A DNA stretch of 64,000 bases, taken from NCBI GenBank assembly GCA_910578865.1, contig CAJTRM010000014.1, positions 14,168 to 78,167 of the forward strand, in the 5' to 3' direction. Both the position numbers and the translations under genes were made by a program. This DNA is from an uncultured Dorea sp. (GTDB lineage: Bacteria > Bacillota_A > Clostridia > Lachnospirales > Lachnospiraceae). Shown piece after piece: positions 26,253 through 34,353 of the stretch. How positions within the stretch are numbered: the stretch's first letter is position 1; every line of letters begins with the position of its first letter. The notes under the pieces were generated by a model. That model searched no databases, was not told the origin of the DNA, and saw only the letters and a program-made list of their open reading frames with translations.

Positions 26253-26986
26253 TATTAGAAGAGATTGGTATGCTGGCGGCTGTTACTTCAAGAACACGGG
26301 CCTATCTTCAGGCGCTTGTAAAGGCAGATGAGATCCCGGGATATGTTGTCTTATTTACAGATGATACAGAAAAGCTTGATCAGGAATTCCGGAGTTATGA
26401 TGCAGAAGAAAGAGTGGAACAGAGATATTTTGATGATGAAGAACCGGTTTTGTTTACTCTGGAGAGTCATCATATCCCTTATCGTATTGTGGACAGTAAA
26501 GATATTAACAGTGATGAAATGGCGAAGGTCATTCAGGAGCTTCCTCAGAAATATTTGATATATTCCGGATATGGGGGAGCAATTTTAAAACCGCATTTGT
26601 TTGGGCTTGGCAAAAAATTTCTGCATATACATGCAGGGCTGCTTCCATATTACAGGGGAAGCACTACTGCTTATTTCAGTATTCTTCAAGAGCAGAAGAT
26701 CGGGGCAACGGCTATTTTTTTGAGTGAGGGAATTGATGAGGGAAATATGATTACAGGCAGTTCCTTTGAAATTCCAAAGGAAGAGGTGGATATAGACTAC
26801 ATATATGAGCCATATATCCGTTCCAGGGTACTTTTGGATGCAATCCGGGAATATCATAGCAGCCATGGTTTCGCCGAGAAGAAGCAGAGTGTAGAAGGTG
26901 CGGAAACATATTATATCATCCATCCGGTTTTGAAACATCTTGCGATAAAAAAGACAGAGCTTCTTCAGAGGAGAAATGAAAAATGA
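26249..26986 (+). CDS. Formyltransferase-fold protein
   Basis: This protein of about 245 residues has the formyltransferase fold seen in methionyl-tRNA and amino-sugar formyltransferases. The core motif HIHAGLLPYYRGSTTAYFS carries the family's His; the expected downstream acid is in SEGIDEGNMITG. The usual Asn of the N-H-D triad appears to be replaced (LHIHAG rather than a typical INxH), which needs alignment. ATG 26249 follows GGAGGGAAAATAT; the ATG at 26234 is upstream of that site and rejected. It may formylate an amino group on the glycan or donor. That is inference from position only. Confidence 0.75.
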   Translation: MILEEIGMLAAVTSRTRAYLQALVKADEIPGYVVLFTDDTEKLDQEFRSYDAEERVEQRYFDDEEPVLFTLESHHIPYRIVDSKDINSDEMAKVIQELPQKYLIYSGYGGAILKPHLFGLGKKFLHIHAGLLPYYRGSTTAYFSILQEQKIGATAIFLSEGIDEGNMITGSSFEIPKEEVDIDYIYEPYIRSRVLLDAIREYHSSHGFAEKKQSVEGAETYYIIHPVLKHLAIKKTELLQRRNEK

Positions 26987-27609
26987 AAAGGGTTTTGTTT
27001 ACACAGAGAGTAGAGCTTGTAGAAGCATATAAAGAAAGAAGAGACTGTGCGGATCAGAGAATCGCGGAGTATATTAATTCCTGTGGCTTTCTGCCGGTTC
27101 CAATTCCGAACTGTGTACAGTTTGCCGAACAATATATACAAGAACTTCATCCGTCCGGCTTGATCCTGACGGGCGGGAACAGTCTGGAAAAGTATGGTGG
27201 AAATGCTCCGGACAGAGATGAGACGGAGGTTCGGCTGTTGGAGCTGGCTGTGAAGTATCGCATGCCGGTTTTTGGATTTTGCCGCGGTATGCAGGTGATT
27301 CTTGATTTTTTTGGGTGTGACCTTATCGAAGTAAAAGATCATGCTGCCGTCCGGCATGAAGTTTATTCAGGTCTGAAGATGCGTGAGGTAAACAGTTATC
27401 ACAACCAGGCATGTATAGAATTACCGGAAAGTTCCGGACTTTTGGCGGTTGCAAAGGCAGAAGACGGAGTGATAGAGGCTGTCCGGCATAAAAAGCTTCC
27501 GATTGCAGGTGTCATGTGGCACCCGGAGCGGGAGCCGGTTTTTACGGCGTATGATCAGGAAATCATAAGGAAGATGTTCGGTGAGATACAAAATGGAGGA
27601 GAGCAATGA
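26983..27609 (+). CDS. Class I glutamine amidotransferase-like hydrolase, predicted gamma-glutamyl-CDP-amidate hydrolase
   Basis: This 208-residue peptidase C26/PuuD-type hydrolase has a complete triad: Cys100 in FGFCRGMQV, His180 and Glu182 in VMWHPERE. Family substrates have a gamma-glutamyl bond. Stand-alone hydrolases of this type sit beside the cytidylyltransferase in C. jejuni (Cj1417), where they cleave CDP-L-glutamine to cytidine diphosphoramidate and glutamate. The gene start overlaps the upstream stop (ATGA), and its own stop overlaps the cytidylyltransferase start, so the genes are tightly coupled. Without the neighbours it would simply be called a gamma-glutamyl hydrolase. Confidence 0.86.
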   Translation: MKRVLFTQRVELVEAYKERRDCADQRIAEYINSCGFLPVPIPNCVQFAEQYIQELHPSGLILTGGNSLEKYGGNAPDRDETEVRLLELAVKYRMPVFGFCRGMQVILDFFGCDLIEVKDHAAVRHEVYSGLKMREVNSYHNQACIELPESSGLLAVAKAEDGVIEAVRHKKLPIAGVMWHPEREPVFTAYDQEIIRKMFGEIQNGGEQ

Positions 27610-28397
27610 GAGCAGTTATTTTGGCGGCGGGACAAGGAACAAGGTTAAAGAAGTATACTGAGAACCTGCCTAAGGGAATGTTAAAGTTTAAAGGGAAAAC
27701 AATTATAGAAAGGCAATTAGAGATATATCGGGAGTGTGGTATTACTGATATTACTGTTGTAAAAGGATATGCAGCAGACAAAATTAAATATGACGGCGTT
27801 CGATATTACACAAATGCGGAATATGCGGAAACAAACATGGTAGAGTCATTGATGGCGGCAAAGCCGGAATTTCAGGATGATCTTATTGTCAGTTATTCGG
27901 ACATTCTTTTTGAAAGCAGATTGCTGGAAGAAATGATTCGTGTGAAAGATGATTTTGCCGTGGCAGTGGACAGCGAGTGGAGAGAATACTGGAAGGCCAG
28001 ATACGGAAGAATAGATTATGATACAGAAAGTCTTTCTGTGGACGGTAATGGAAATATTATAGAGCTTGGACTGGAAAATCCAAAACTGGAAGAAATTGAT
28101 GCCCGCTATATAGGTCTTTTAAAATTTAGTAAAGAAGGCATACACAGGATATCAGATATATGGGAAAGAGACTATGAAAGATATAAAGAAAAGGCGTGGA
28201 AGCAGTCAGGAAAGACGATAAGAAAGGCATATATGACGGATCTGATTCAGGCGGTTATAGAAGAAGGGTATACAGTAAAGGCGGTTCCTTTTAGACATGG
28301 CTGGATTGAGTTCGATACGAATGAGGATTACGAAACAGTATGTGAATGGTCAGAGAGCGGCAGGATTGACCAGTTTATTTCTCTGAAAGAAGGATAA
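27606..28397 (+). CDS. LicC-like nucleotidyltransferase, predicted phosphoglutamine cytidylyltransferase
   Basis: This 263-residue nucleotidyltransferase of the LicC/phosphocholine cytidylyltransferase type has the signature LAAGQGTRLKKYTENLPKG, then TNMVESLMAA, the metal-binding VSYSDILFE and WIEFDTNEDYE at the C-terminus. In C. jejuni, Cj1416 of this family joins CMP to L-glutamine phosphate to give CDP-L-glutamine. Choline uptake or kinase genes of a lic locus are absent here. The immediate neighbours instead are the glutamine kinase, hydrolase and CDP-amidate kinase candidates. ATG 27606 follows GGAGGAG and overlaps the upstream stop. Confidence 0.86.
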   Translation: MRAVILAAGQGTRLKKYTENLPKGMLKFKGKTIIERQLEIYRECGITDITVVKGYAADKIKYDGVRYYTNAEYAETNMVESLMAAKPEFQDDLIVSYSDILFESRLLEEMIRVKDDFAVAVDSEWREYWKARYGRIDYDTESLSVDGNGNIIELGLENPKLEEIDARYIGLLKFSKEGIHRISDIWERDYERYKEKAWKQSGKTIRKAYMTDLIQAVIEEGYTVKAVPFRHGWIEFDTNEDYETVCEWSESGRIDQFISLKEG

Positions 28398-28406
28398 ACA
28401 GATAAC

Positions 28407-29807
28407 ATGATATCATATAGGGAAACAGTCAGAATAAAAAAGTACAGGGCATATATAGATCAGAACCGTATGATGAGAAGAACGTTGGAGAAAATACAGT
28501 CGGACAGACGCAGTGTAATGGAGGATGTGAGTATGTGCGTGCTTGCTCCGTGTATCAGTAGTTTTGTGCTGTGGGTGCTCAAAGACGCTGTGGAAAGAGG
28601 GATACAGCGTTTGTATTTTCTTGCCCGGGATGGGTATTTTATGTATCGGACGGCCGAGATCTTATGTCAAAAAAAGGGGATTCCTGTAGAATGCCGTTAT
28701 CTATACTGTTCCAGATATTCTCTGCGTGTCCCGATGTATCATCTGGATATGGCGGAGGCTATGGAGTATGTCTGCAGAGGCGGTATTGATGTGACATTGA
28801 AAAAGATATTTGACCGGACCGGAATTACCTGTTCCGAGAGAAAGCAGGTGCTGGAGGATCTGGAGCTTACTTTTGAGATGGAGGAAGTGATTCCCTATGC
28901 AAGGCTTGGAGAGGTGAAGAAAGCATTAACGAAAAGCAGTTGTTTTCAGAGATATGTTTGTCAGCGTTCCAGAGAAGCTTACCCGGCATTGGAGGGATAT
29001 TTAAGGCAGGAAGGCCTCCTGGACGGTGTGCCGGATGCGCTGGTGGATAGCGGCTGGGTAGGCTCTATGCAGAAAACGTTGAATCAGGTACTGGGACATA
29101 TGGGAAGGAGCCGGGAAGCAGAAGGATACTACTGGGGAATCTATGAGTTTCCTCAAGGAGTAAAAAAGGAACGCTATCATTGTTATTATTTCAGTCCGGG
29201 AAGATACCTGCGGGAAAAGGTTTATTTCAGCAACTGCCTGTTTGAGGCGGTATTCAGTGCGCCCCATGGAATGACATTAGGATATGAAGAAAAGGATTCC
29301 GGATATTATCCCAGGTTTTCTCCTATCAGCCGGGAACGGGCAGAGTTTATGGAGCAGACAGAAGGGTATCTGGCTGTTTATGTGAAGGAGATTGCAGATT
29401 ACATCTCGGATCTGTCACAGGTGGATTGTGAGAAGGATAAGAAGATTATTAAAAAGCTTCTAAAGTTGTTTATGGGAAATCCCACGAAGGAGGAGGCAGA
29501 GTTGTACGGCACATTGAAATTTTCCGATGATGTGATAGATGATGCAGTGCGTCAGGTGGCAGAGCCGCTGAATGAAGTGGAACTCCGGGCAAATCATGCA
29601 GTCAATAAGATTTTGGTGATGCTGGGGCTTAAGGATGAATACATCAGAGAAAGTGCGTGGTATGAAGGCAGTGTGGCAAGACATGGAAAGAACAGGAGGA
29701 GCCATCTGTTTCATTATGCAGTGTATAAGTATCTGCTTTACATAAGGAAGACATATTTTGACAGCGAAAAGAGTATTTGCTGCAGAACAGAAAAACAAGA
29801 GCAGTAG
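28407..29807 (+). CDS. Glycan-cluster protein related to the C-terminal half of the HAD protein at 13399
   Basis: This 466-residue protein shares order and motifs with the second half of the 13399-15417 product: LYFLARDGYFMYRTAEIL, CRYLYCSRYSLRVPMYH and DALVDSGWVGSMQKTL. It lacks the FDVFDTL HAD motif I. No signal peptide or obvious membrane span is seen. Its location directly after the cytidylyltransferase and before the exporter ATPase suggests a role in making or attaching a substituent. The paralogy implies that each copy serves a different acceptor or step, which is inference. The biochemical function is unknown to me. Confidence 0.65.
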   Translation: MISYRETVRIKKYRAYIDQNRMMRRTLEKIQSDRRSVMEDVSMCVLAPCISSFVLWVLKDAVERGIQRLYFLARDGYFMYRTAEILCQKKGIPVECRYLYCSRYSLRVPMYHLDMAEAMEYVCRGGIDVTLKKIFDRTGITCSERKQVLEDLELTFEMEEVIPYARLGEVKKALTKSSCFQRYVCQRSREAYPALEGYLRQEGLLDGVPDALVDSGWVGSMQKTLNQVLGHMGRSREAEGYYWGIYEFPQGVKKERYHCYYFSPGRYLREKVYFSNCLFEAVFSAPHGMTLGYEEKDSGYYPRFSPISRERAEFMEQTEGYLAVYVKEIADYISDLSQVDCEKDKKIIKKLLKLFMGNPTKEEAELYGTLKFSDDVIDDAVRQVAEPLNEVELRANHAVNKILVMLGLKDEYIRESAWYEGSVARHGKNRRSHLFHYAVYKYLLYIRKTYFDSEKSICCRTEKQEQ

Positions 29808-29834
29808 CATGTGAAGATATAAATGGAGGCGGTT

Positions 29835-31568
29835 ATGCAAAAGACCTTGGAAAATGCGATAAGAATGATGGAAAGAGCAGGCTTGCTCCTGTTCATCGGA
29901 TGCTTCCTGTCAGTCGGAATAAAAGCTGAGGCAGCAGGGGAAAAGGCACGGTTTGGATCGGAGTCCTACGAATGGAAATTAGGAGAGGCGTGTTCCATCG
30001 GCATATATGTCCAGGCTGATCAGAATATTGAGTCGGCAGAACTTTATGTGGAATACGATAAAGAGATGCTGGAACACCGCCAGGGCGGAGAGATGGCCGA
30101 AGAGGGACTTGTGAAGGTTACAGTGTCTGGTGCAGGAGCAGCAGAATATAAGGAGATGCTGCAGTTTGTGCCGAAGCTTTCCGGCAATACAAAGATTACG
30201 GTCAGGGATACTTTGATCCGAAACTATGCAGGAGAGGAAATTCCGGCAGAGACTGTCAGTGTGCCTGTAAATATCGCGATAGAGGAAGGTTGTGCTCTGC
30301 AGGGAATCCAGGTGAACGGGCAGGCAGTAGCCGGTTTTTCCCCGAAAGTTACGCAGTATGCCATGGAAGTAGGAGCGGAGACTGAGGAGGCAGAGATTAC
30401 AGTGCTTCCGGCAGACGCTGCCGTCGAGGTGAGTCATACTTCTCTGGTCCCGGGGGAAAACCTCATTCATATTATCACTGCCAACGGGGCAGGACAGAGG
30501 GCAAGATATTCCCTGAATATCAGCAGGCCGGAGCCGCCGGTACAGGAAGCCGTTAAGGAGGGAGAAAAAAATATTCAGAGCGAGCCGTCTGTCATAATGG
30601 AGAAGAAAGGGTCGGTTATCGTTAATAGGGTATTGATGGTCATACTGATTGTAATGCTGCTGGTTATATTAGCCATGCTGGTCGTGATCAAATGGCAGAT
30701 AGTGCAGAGGAACCGGAGGAGAAGGTTACATGGTGAGGCGAAGGCAAGGTCAGCTGAGCCGACGTTAGATGAAGGGCAGCCGGTACCTTTCTTGCCGGGA
30801 GGAGACCTTGAATCCGTAGAAGAGGATGTGGAAATCGCAGTAAGGAATGTCACGATGGACTTCAGGCGGGAAAAAGATGAGTCCACCAGTATTAAGGAAC
30901 TGGTCATCCGAACGATCAGGAGGCAGCGTTCTTATGAGATGTTCCGGGCGCTTGATCATGTGAGTTTTGATATACGTAAAGGAGAAGTTGTAGGAATCAT
31001 CGGAACAAACGGTTCGGGAAAAAGTACGATACTGAAGATTATATCCGGGGCTCTGGATCCTGTTGAGGGGCGAGTGGATGTGGATCGTGAGAAAATACAG
31101 CTTCTGACGCTTGGGACTGGATTTGATTTTGAACTTACAGGGCGAGAGAATGTATATCTCAACGGAGCAATTATCGGGTATACGAAAGAGTATATTGATG
31201 AGAAGTATGATGATATTGTAAAATTTGCAGAGCTTGAGGGCTTCATGGAGGAGAAAGTGAGGAATTATTCCTCCGGTATGGTATCACGGCTTGGTTTCGC
31301 CATTGCAACAGTCAGTGACGCGCCGGAAATTCTCATTCTGGATGAAGTGCTGAGTGTGGGAGATATGTTTTTCCGCAAGAAAAGTGAAGAGCGGATTCAG
31401 GAAATGATACATGGAGGATCCACCGTTTTGATTGTGTCGCATTCGACCTCAGTAATCCAAAAAAATTGTACGAAAGCAATCTGGATTGAAAGGGGAGTCC
31501 TTCGCATGGTGGGAGACCCCAAGGAAGTGTGTACAGCATATGAAAATATGGATACCAATGTAACTTAA
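29835..31568 (+). CDS. Exporter ATPase (Wzt/TagH-like) with N-terminal extracytoplasmic domains
   Basis: This protein of about 577 residues has an unusual layout. A signal-anchor (LLLFIGCFLSVGIKAEAA) is followed by a cohesin-like beta domain and a cadherin-like beta-sandwich (about residues 155-235, LQGIQVNGQAVAGFSPKV). A membrane span follows (about 260-285), then a full ABC ATPase with GTNGSGKSTILK, NYSSGMVSRLGFAIA, EILILDEVLSVGD and the H-loop VSHS. It pairs with the permease at 12569. B. subtilis TagH has an ATPase first and an external tail, the opposite order. GGAGGCGG favours ATG 29835 over 29823. Confidence 0.85.
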   Translation: MQKTLENAIRMMERAGLLLFIGCFLSVGIKAEAAGEKARFGSESYEWKLGEACSIGIYVQADQNIESAELYVEYDKEMLEHRQGGEMAEEGLVKVTVSGAGAAEYKEMLQFVPKLSGNTKITVRDTLIRNYAGEEIPAETVSVPVNIAIEEGCALQGIQVNGQAVAGFSPKVTQYAMEVGAETEEAEITVLPADAAVEVSHTSLVPGENLIHIITANGAGQRARYSLNISRPEPPVQEAVKEGEKNIQSEPSVIMEKKGSVIVNRVLMVILIVMLLVILAMLVVIKWQIVQRNRRRRLHGEAKARSAEPTLDEGQPVPFLPGGDLESVEEDVEIAVRNVTMDFRREKDESTSIKELVIRTIRRQRSYEMFRALDHVSFDIRKGEVVGIIGTNGSGKSTILKIISGALDPVEGRVDVDREKIQLLTLGTGFDFELTGRENVYLNGAIIGYTKEYIDEKYDDIVKFAELEGFMEEKVRNYSSGMVSRLGFAIATVSDAPEILILDEVLSVGDMFFRKKSEERIQEMIHGGSTVLIVSHSTSVIQKNCTKAIWIERGVLRMVGDPKEVCTAYENMDTNVT

Positions 31569-31594
31569 AGTATGAAAGATAGGCGGGATACAAA

Positions 31595-33037
31595 ATGAAA
31601 AAATTAAAAAACTTACAAATATTTAAGCTGATTGGCTATGCTCTGTTAGGCTTGTATATCGTTGCTGTAATCGGCATGCTGTACGTTGTATCAGGGCTTG
31701 ACATGCTTCCGGCAAAGTTTCTGCTGATCATAGGGATTGTCATGGCAATTTTGGGCGCTGTGCTGGCGATCATGCATGAAAAGCTGCTTACCTCTGTCAT
31801 AGCCAGTGTGCTTTCCGTGGTGATGATTGCTTTAAGCGTATTGGGAATCTCATATATCCGCAAGACAGATGATATGATCACGGAGGTGAGTACCGCAGAC
31901 TTTCAGACGGATGTGATCTCTGCCTATGTAATGAGTGAGGATCCGGCCGAAAAGCTTGCAGATATCGCCGGGTATGAGGTTGGCCGGGCTCATTCCATTG
32001 ATACGACAAATACGGATCAGGCCATTGCCAAGTTCCAGGAGGACCTGGGCGGCGAGCTGGCAATGAAGGATTATGAGACGATGTTCCTGATGATGGACGA
32101 CCTGAAGGAAGGAACTATCGGCGCCATTATCCTCAACGAGGCTTATGTGGGGATCGCATCTGATGTGGAAGGTTATGAATGGGCGGCCACGGATCTTAAG
32201 AAGGTTGCCAGTATGGAGTACGCAGTGGCGAAGGAAACAGAGACGAAGACCCCGGAGGATGTGCCGGAGACCTTTGTCATGTATCTGAGCGGGATTGATA
32301 CCTACGGAGGAGTCACGGCGCGCTCCAGGAGTGATGTGAATATCCTGGCGGTGGTCAACACGAAGACGAAGGACATCCTGCTTTTGTCAACCCCGAGGGA
32401 TGCGTATGTCGCCTACAGCCAGACCGGCGGGGCGAAGGATAAGCTGACCCACGCAGGTATCTACGGAGTGGAGGCATCTATGGATGCGCTGGAGCAGCTG
32501 TACGGAATAGATATCGACTATTATCTGCGGCTGAACTTCACCGGGTTTATGGACATCATAGACGCGCTGGGAGGAATTGACGTATATTCGGAATATAAAT
32601 TCACGGTGAAACCGATCAAGACATATGAGGTGGGGATGAACCACTTAAGCGGGATAGAGGCGCTGGCGTTTGCGAGGGAGAGATATAGTTTTGAGGACGG
32701 AGATTTCCAGAGGGCCAAGAACCAGATGGAAGTCATCCGTGCGTTGGTGCAGAAGGCGGCATCGTCCTCGCTGCTGACGAATTACAGTTCGGTAATGAAA
32801 GCGGTGTCAGGAAGCTTTGAGACGAGCATGCCGCAGGATCAGATCGCGGCGCTTGTGAAGATGCAGCTGTCGGACATGTCGCAGTGGAATATCAAGTCGT
32901 ATACGACGGGAGGAGCAGGAAGGAATGCGGAGACGTTCTCGATGCCTGGGCAGCAGCTGTATGTGATCGATCTTGACGCTGCGGCCGTGGAAGAGGCGAA
33001 GAAGCTTATCGGCGAAGTATACGGGGATGAACAGTAG
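31595..33037 (+). CDS. LytR-CpsA-Psr (LCP) glycan ligase
   Basis: This 480-residue membrane protein has three membrane spans near the N-terminus (about residues 8-90), an accessory external region, and an LCP domain from about residue 225. The LCP hallmarks are SRSDVNILAVVN, LLSTPRDAYV, LTHAGIYG, VNFTGF-like LNFTGFMDIIDALGGIDV, LSGIEALAFARERY and DFQRAKNQMEVI. LCP enzymes transfer undecaprenyl-phosphate-linked polymers to peptidoglycan. As the last gene of the operon it indicates that the galactofuranose polymer ends up covalently bound to the wall. No terminator is visible in the 32 bases before the convergent aroC. Confidence 0.92.
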   Translation: MKKLKNLQIFKLIGYALLGLYIVAVIGMLYVVSGLDMLPAKFLLIIGIVMAILGAVLAIMHEKLLTSVIASVLSVVMIALSVLGISYIRKTDDMITEVSTADFQTDVISAYVMSEDPAEKLADIAGYEVGRAHSIDTTNTDQAIAKFQEDLGGELAMKDYETMFLMMDDLKEGTIGAIILNEAYVGIASDVEGYEWAATDLKKVASMEYAVAKETETKTPEDVPETFVMYLSGIDTYGGVTARSRSDVNILAVVNTKTKDILLLSTPRDAYVAYSQTGGAKDKLTHAGIYGVEASMDALEQLYGIDIDYYLRLNFTGFMDIIDALGGIDVYSEYKFTVKPIKTYEVGMNHLSGIEALAFARERYSFEDGDFQRAKNQMEVIRALVQKAASSSLLTNYSSVMKAVSGSFETSMPQDQIAALVKMQLSDMSQWNIKSYTTGGAGRNAETFSMPGQQLYVIDLDAAAVEEAKKLIGEVYGDEQ

Positions 33038-33069
33038 GAATCCAGGGGCTTCGCTGTCGATCTTCCTTT

Positions 33070-34167
33070 TTATCGGTAAAACTCTTTTATGTTTTCCAGC
33101 CTTGCGGACATATTCTGCATGATCAGGTCTGTTAAGGTAACGGCAACCATAGCCTCTACAACTACAACAGCTCTGGGGACGATCACGGGGTCGTGGCGTC
33201 CGGTAATGGAGATGGCCGTGTCCTGCCCGCTGCAGGTCACGGTTTTCTGTTCTCTGGAAATAGAAGGTGTGGGCTTTACGGCGGCCCGGAGTATGAGAGT
33301 GCTTCCGTCGCTGATTCCTCCCAGGGTGCCGCCGGAATGGTTGGTTTCCTTGACAGGTTTTCCGTTTTCCATGTGAAAAGAATCATTGTTGGCGCTGCCT
33401 GCGGAAAGAGCAGATGCAAATCCGTCTCCGATCTCCACGCCCTTCACTGCGCCAATGGACATGACTGCACCTGCAAGGGCAGCGTCCAGCTTGTGAAAAA
33501 CCGGTTCACCGATACCGGCAGGCAGGCCGGTTACCCGGCATTCGATCATACCGCCGGCAGAATCACGGTTCTTTATGCAGTGCTGCAGGTAAGAGGAGGC
33601 TTTTTGGGCATAGCTGTTATTAGGCATATATAAGGCATTTTCAAAGATCTGATCATAATGGCAGGCAGATTCGGGAACGGTGACATCTCCGATAGACCGG
33701 GCGAAGGAGATGAGGGTTATGCCAAGCTCGGACAGGATCCGTGAGGCGACTGCTCCTGCTGCAACGCGGCCGATGGTTTCTCTGCCGGAGGACCGGCCTC
33801 CTCCCCGGTAATCCCGAATTCCATATTTGGCTTCAAAGGTATAGTCGGCATGTCCCGGGCGGTAGCAGTTTTTAAGCATTTCGTAGTCGTGGGAATGGGG
33901 ATCTTCATTTTTAACCATAACGGAGATGGGGGCGCCGGTGGTGCAGCCCTTGAATACGCCGGAGAGAATCTGTGCAGCATCAGCTTCTTTCCGGGACGTG
34001 GTAAATTGGTTCTGCCCGGGCCGTCTCCTGTCTAAAAAGAGCTGGATATCTTCTGACGTCAGAGAAAGTCCTGCGGGGCAGCCGTCGATGACGACACCCA
34101 CCGCAGGGCCGTGTGATTCTCCCCAGGTGGTTATTTTGAATAAGGTTCCGAAAGTTGATCCTGCCAT
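33070..34167 (-). CDS. aroC: Chorismate synthase
   Basis: This is the last enzyme of the shikimate pathway. It uses reduced FMN to convert EPSP to chorismate. The 365-residue protein has the family signatures GESHGPAVGVVIDGCPAG near the start, FRPGHADYT-like YRPGHADYTFEAKYG, RGGGRSSGRETIGRVAAGA and, near the end, RHDPVIVPRAVVVVEAM. It is transcribed towards the polysaccharide operon, in the opposite direction to it. AAAGGAG precedes the start, and a well-spaced sigma-A promoter lies just upstream. Length and motifs are normal. Confidence 0.97.
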   Translation of the reverse strand: MAGSTFGTLFKITTWGESHGPAVGVVIDGCPAGLSLTSEDIQLFLDRRRPGQNQFTTSRKEADAAQILSGVFKGCTTGAPISVMVKNEDPHSHDYEMLKNCYRPGHADYTFEAKYGIRDYRGGGRSSGRETIGRVAAGAVASRILSELGITLISFARSIGDVTVPESACHYDQIFENALYMPNNSYAQKASSYLQHCIKNRDSAGGMIECRVTGLPAGIGEPVFHKLDAALAGAVMSIGAVKGVEIGDGFASALSAGSANNDSFHMENGKPVKETNHSGGTLGGISDGSTLILRAAVKPTPSISREQKTVTCSGQDTAISITGRHDPVIVPRAVVVVEAMVAVTLTDLIMQNMSARLENIKEFYR

Positions 34168-34209
34168 GTGAACACTCCTTTTATGAATTTACCTTTTTCT
34201 TATAATCTT

Positions 34210-34238
34210 ATTATAGTCGGACAGAAATAAAAGTGCAA
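34210..34238 (-). promoter_or_regulatory. Sigma-A promoter of aroC
   Basis: On the minus strand, TTGCAC (34238-34233), a 17-base spacer and TATAAT (34215-34210) lie about 43 bases upstream of the aroC start codon. A second TATAAG follows, slightly downstream. Confidence 0.8.
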
Positions 34239-34353
34239 TGCCGGAAAATTCAGACAATCTTCAAGAAATCTTCATTTTTTTTCTGCATTTAAGGCTGTAC
34301 TTTTGCAAAAAGCCATATTATAATAATAACGTGTGAAAAAAGGAGTCAGGTTT

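Noticed and set aside
27606..28397. Phosphocholine decoration by a lic locus
   Set aside because: The cytidylyltransferase looks LicC-like, but choline kinase, choline transporter and LicD phosphotransferase genes are missing from the operon.
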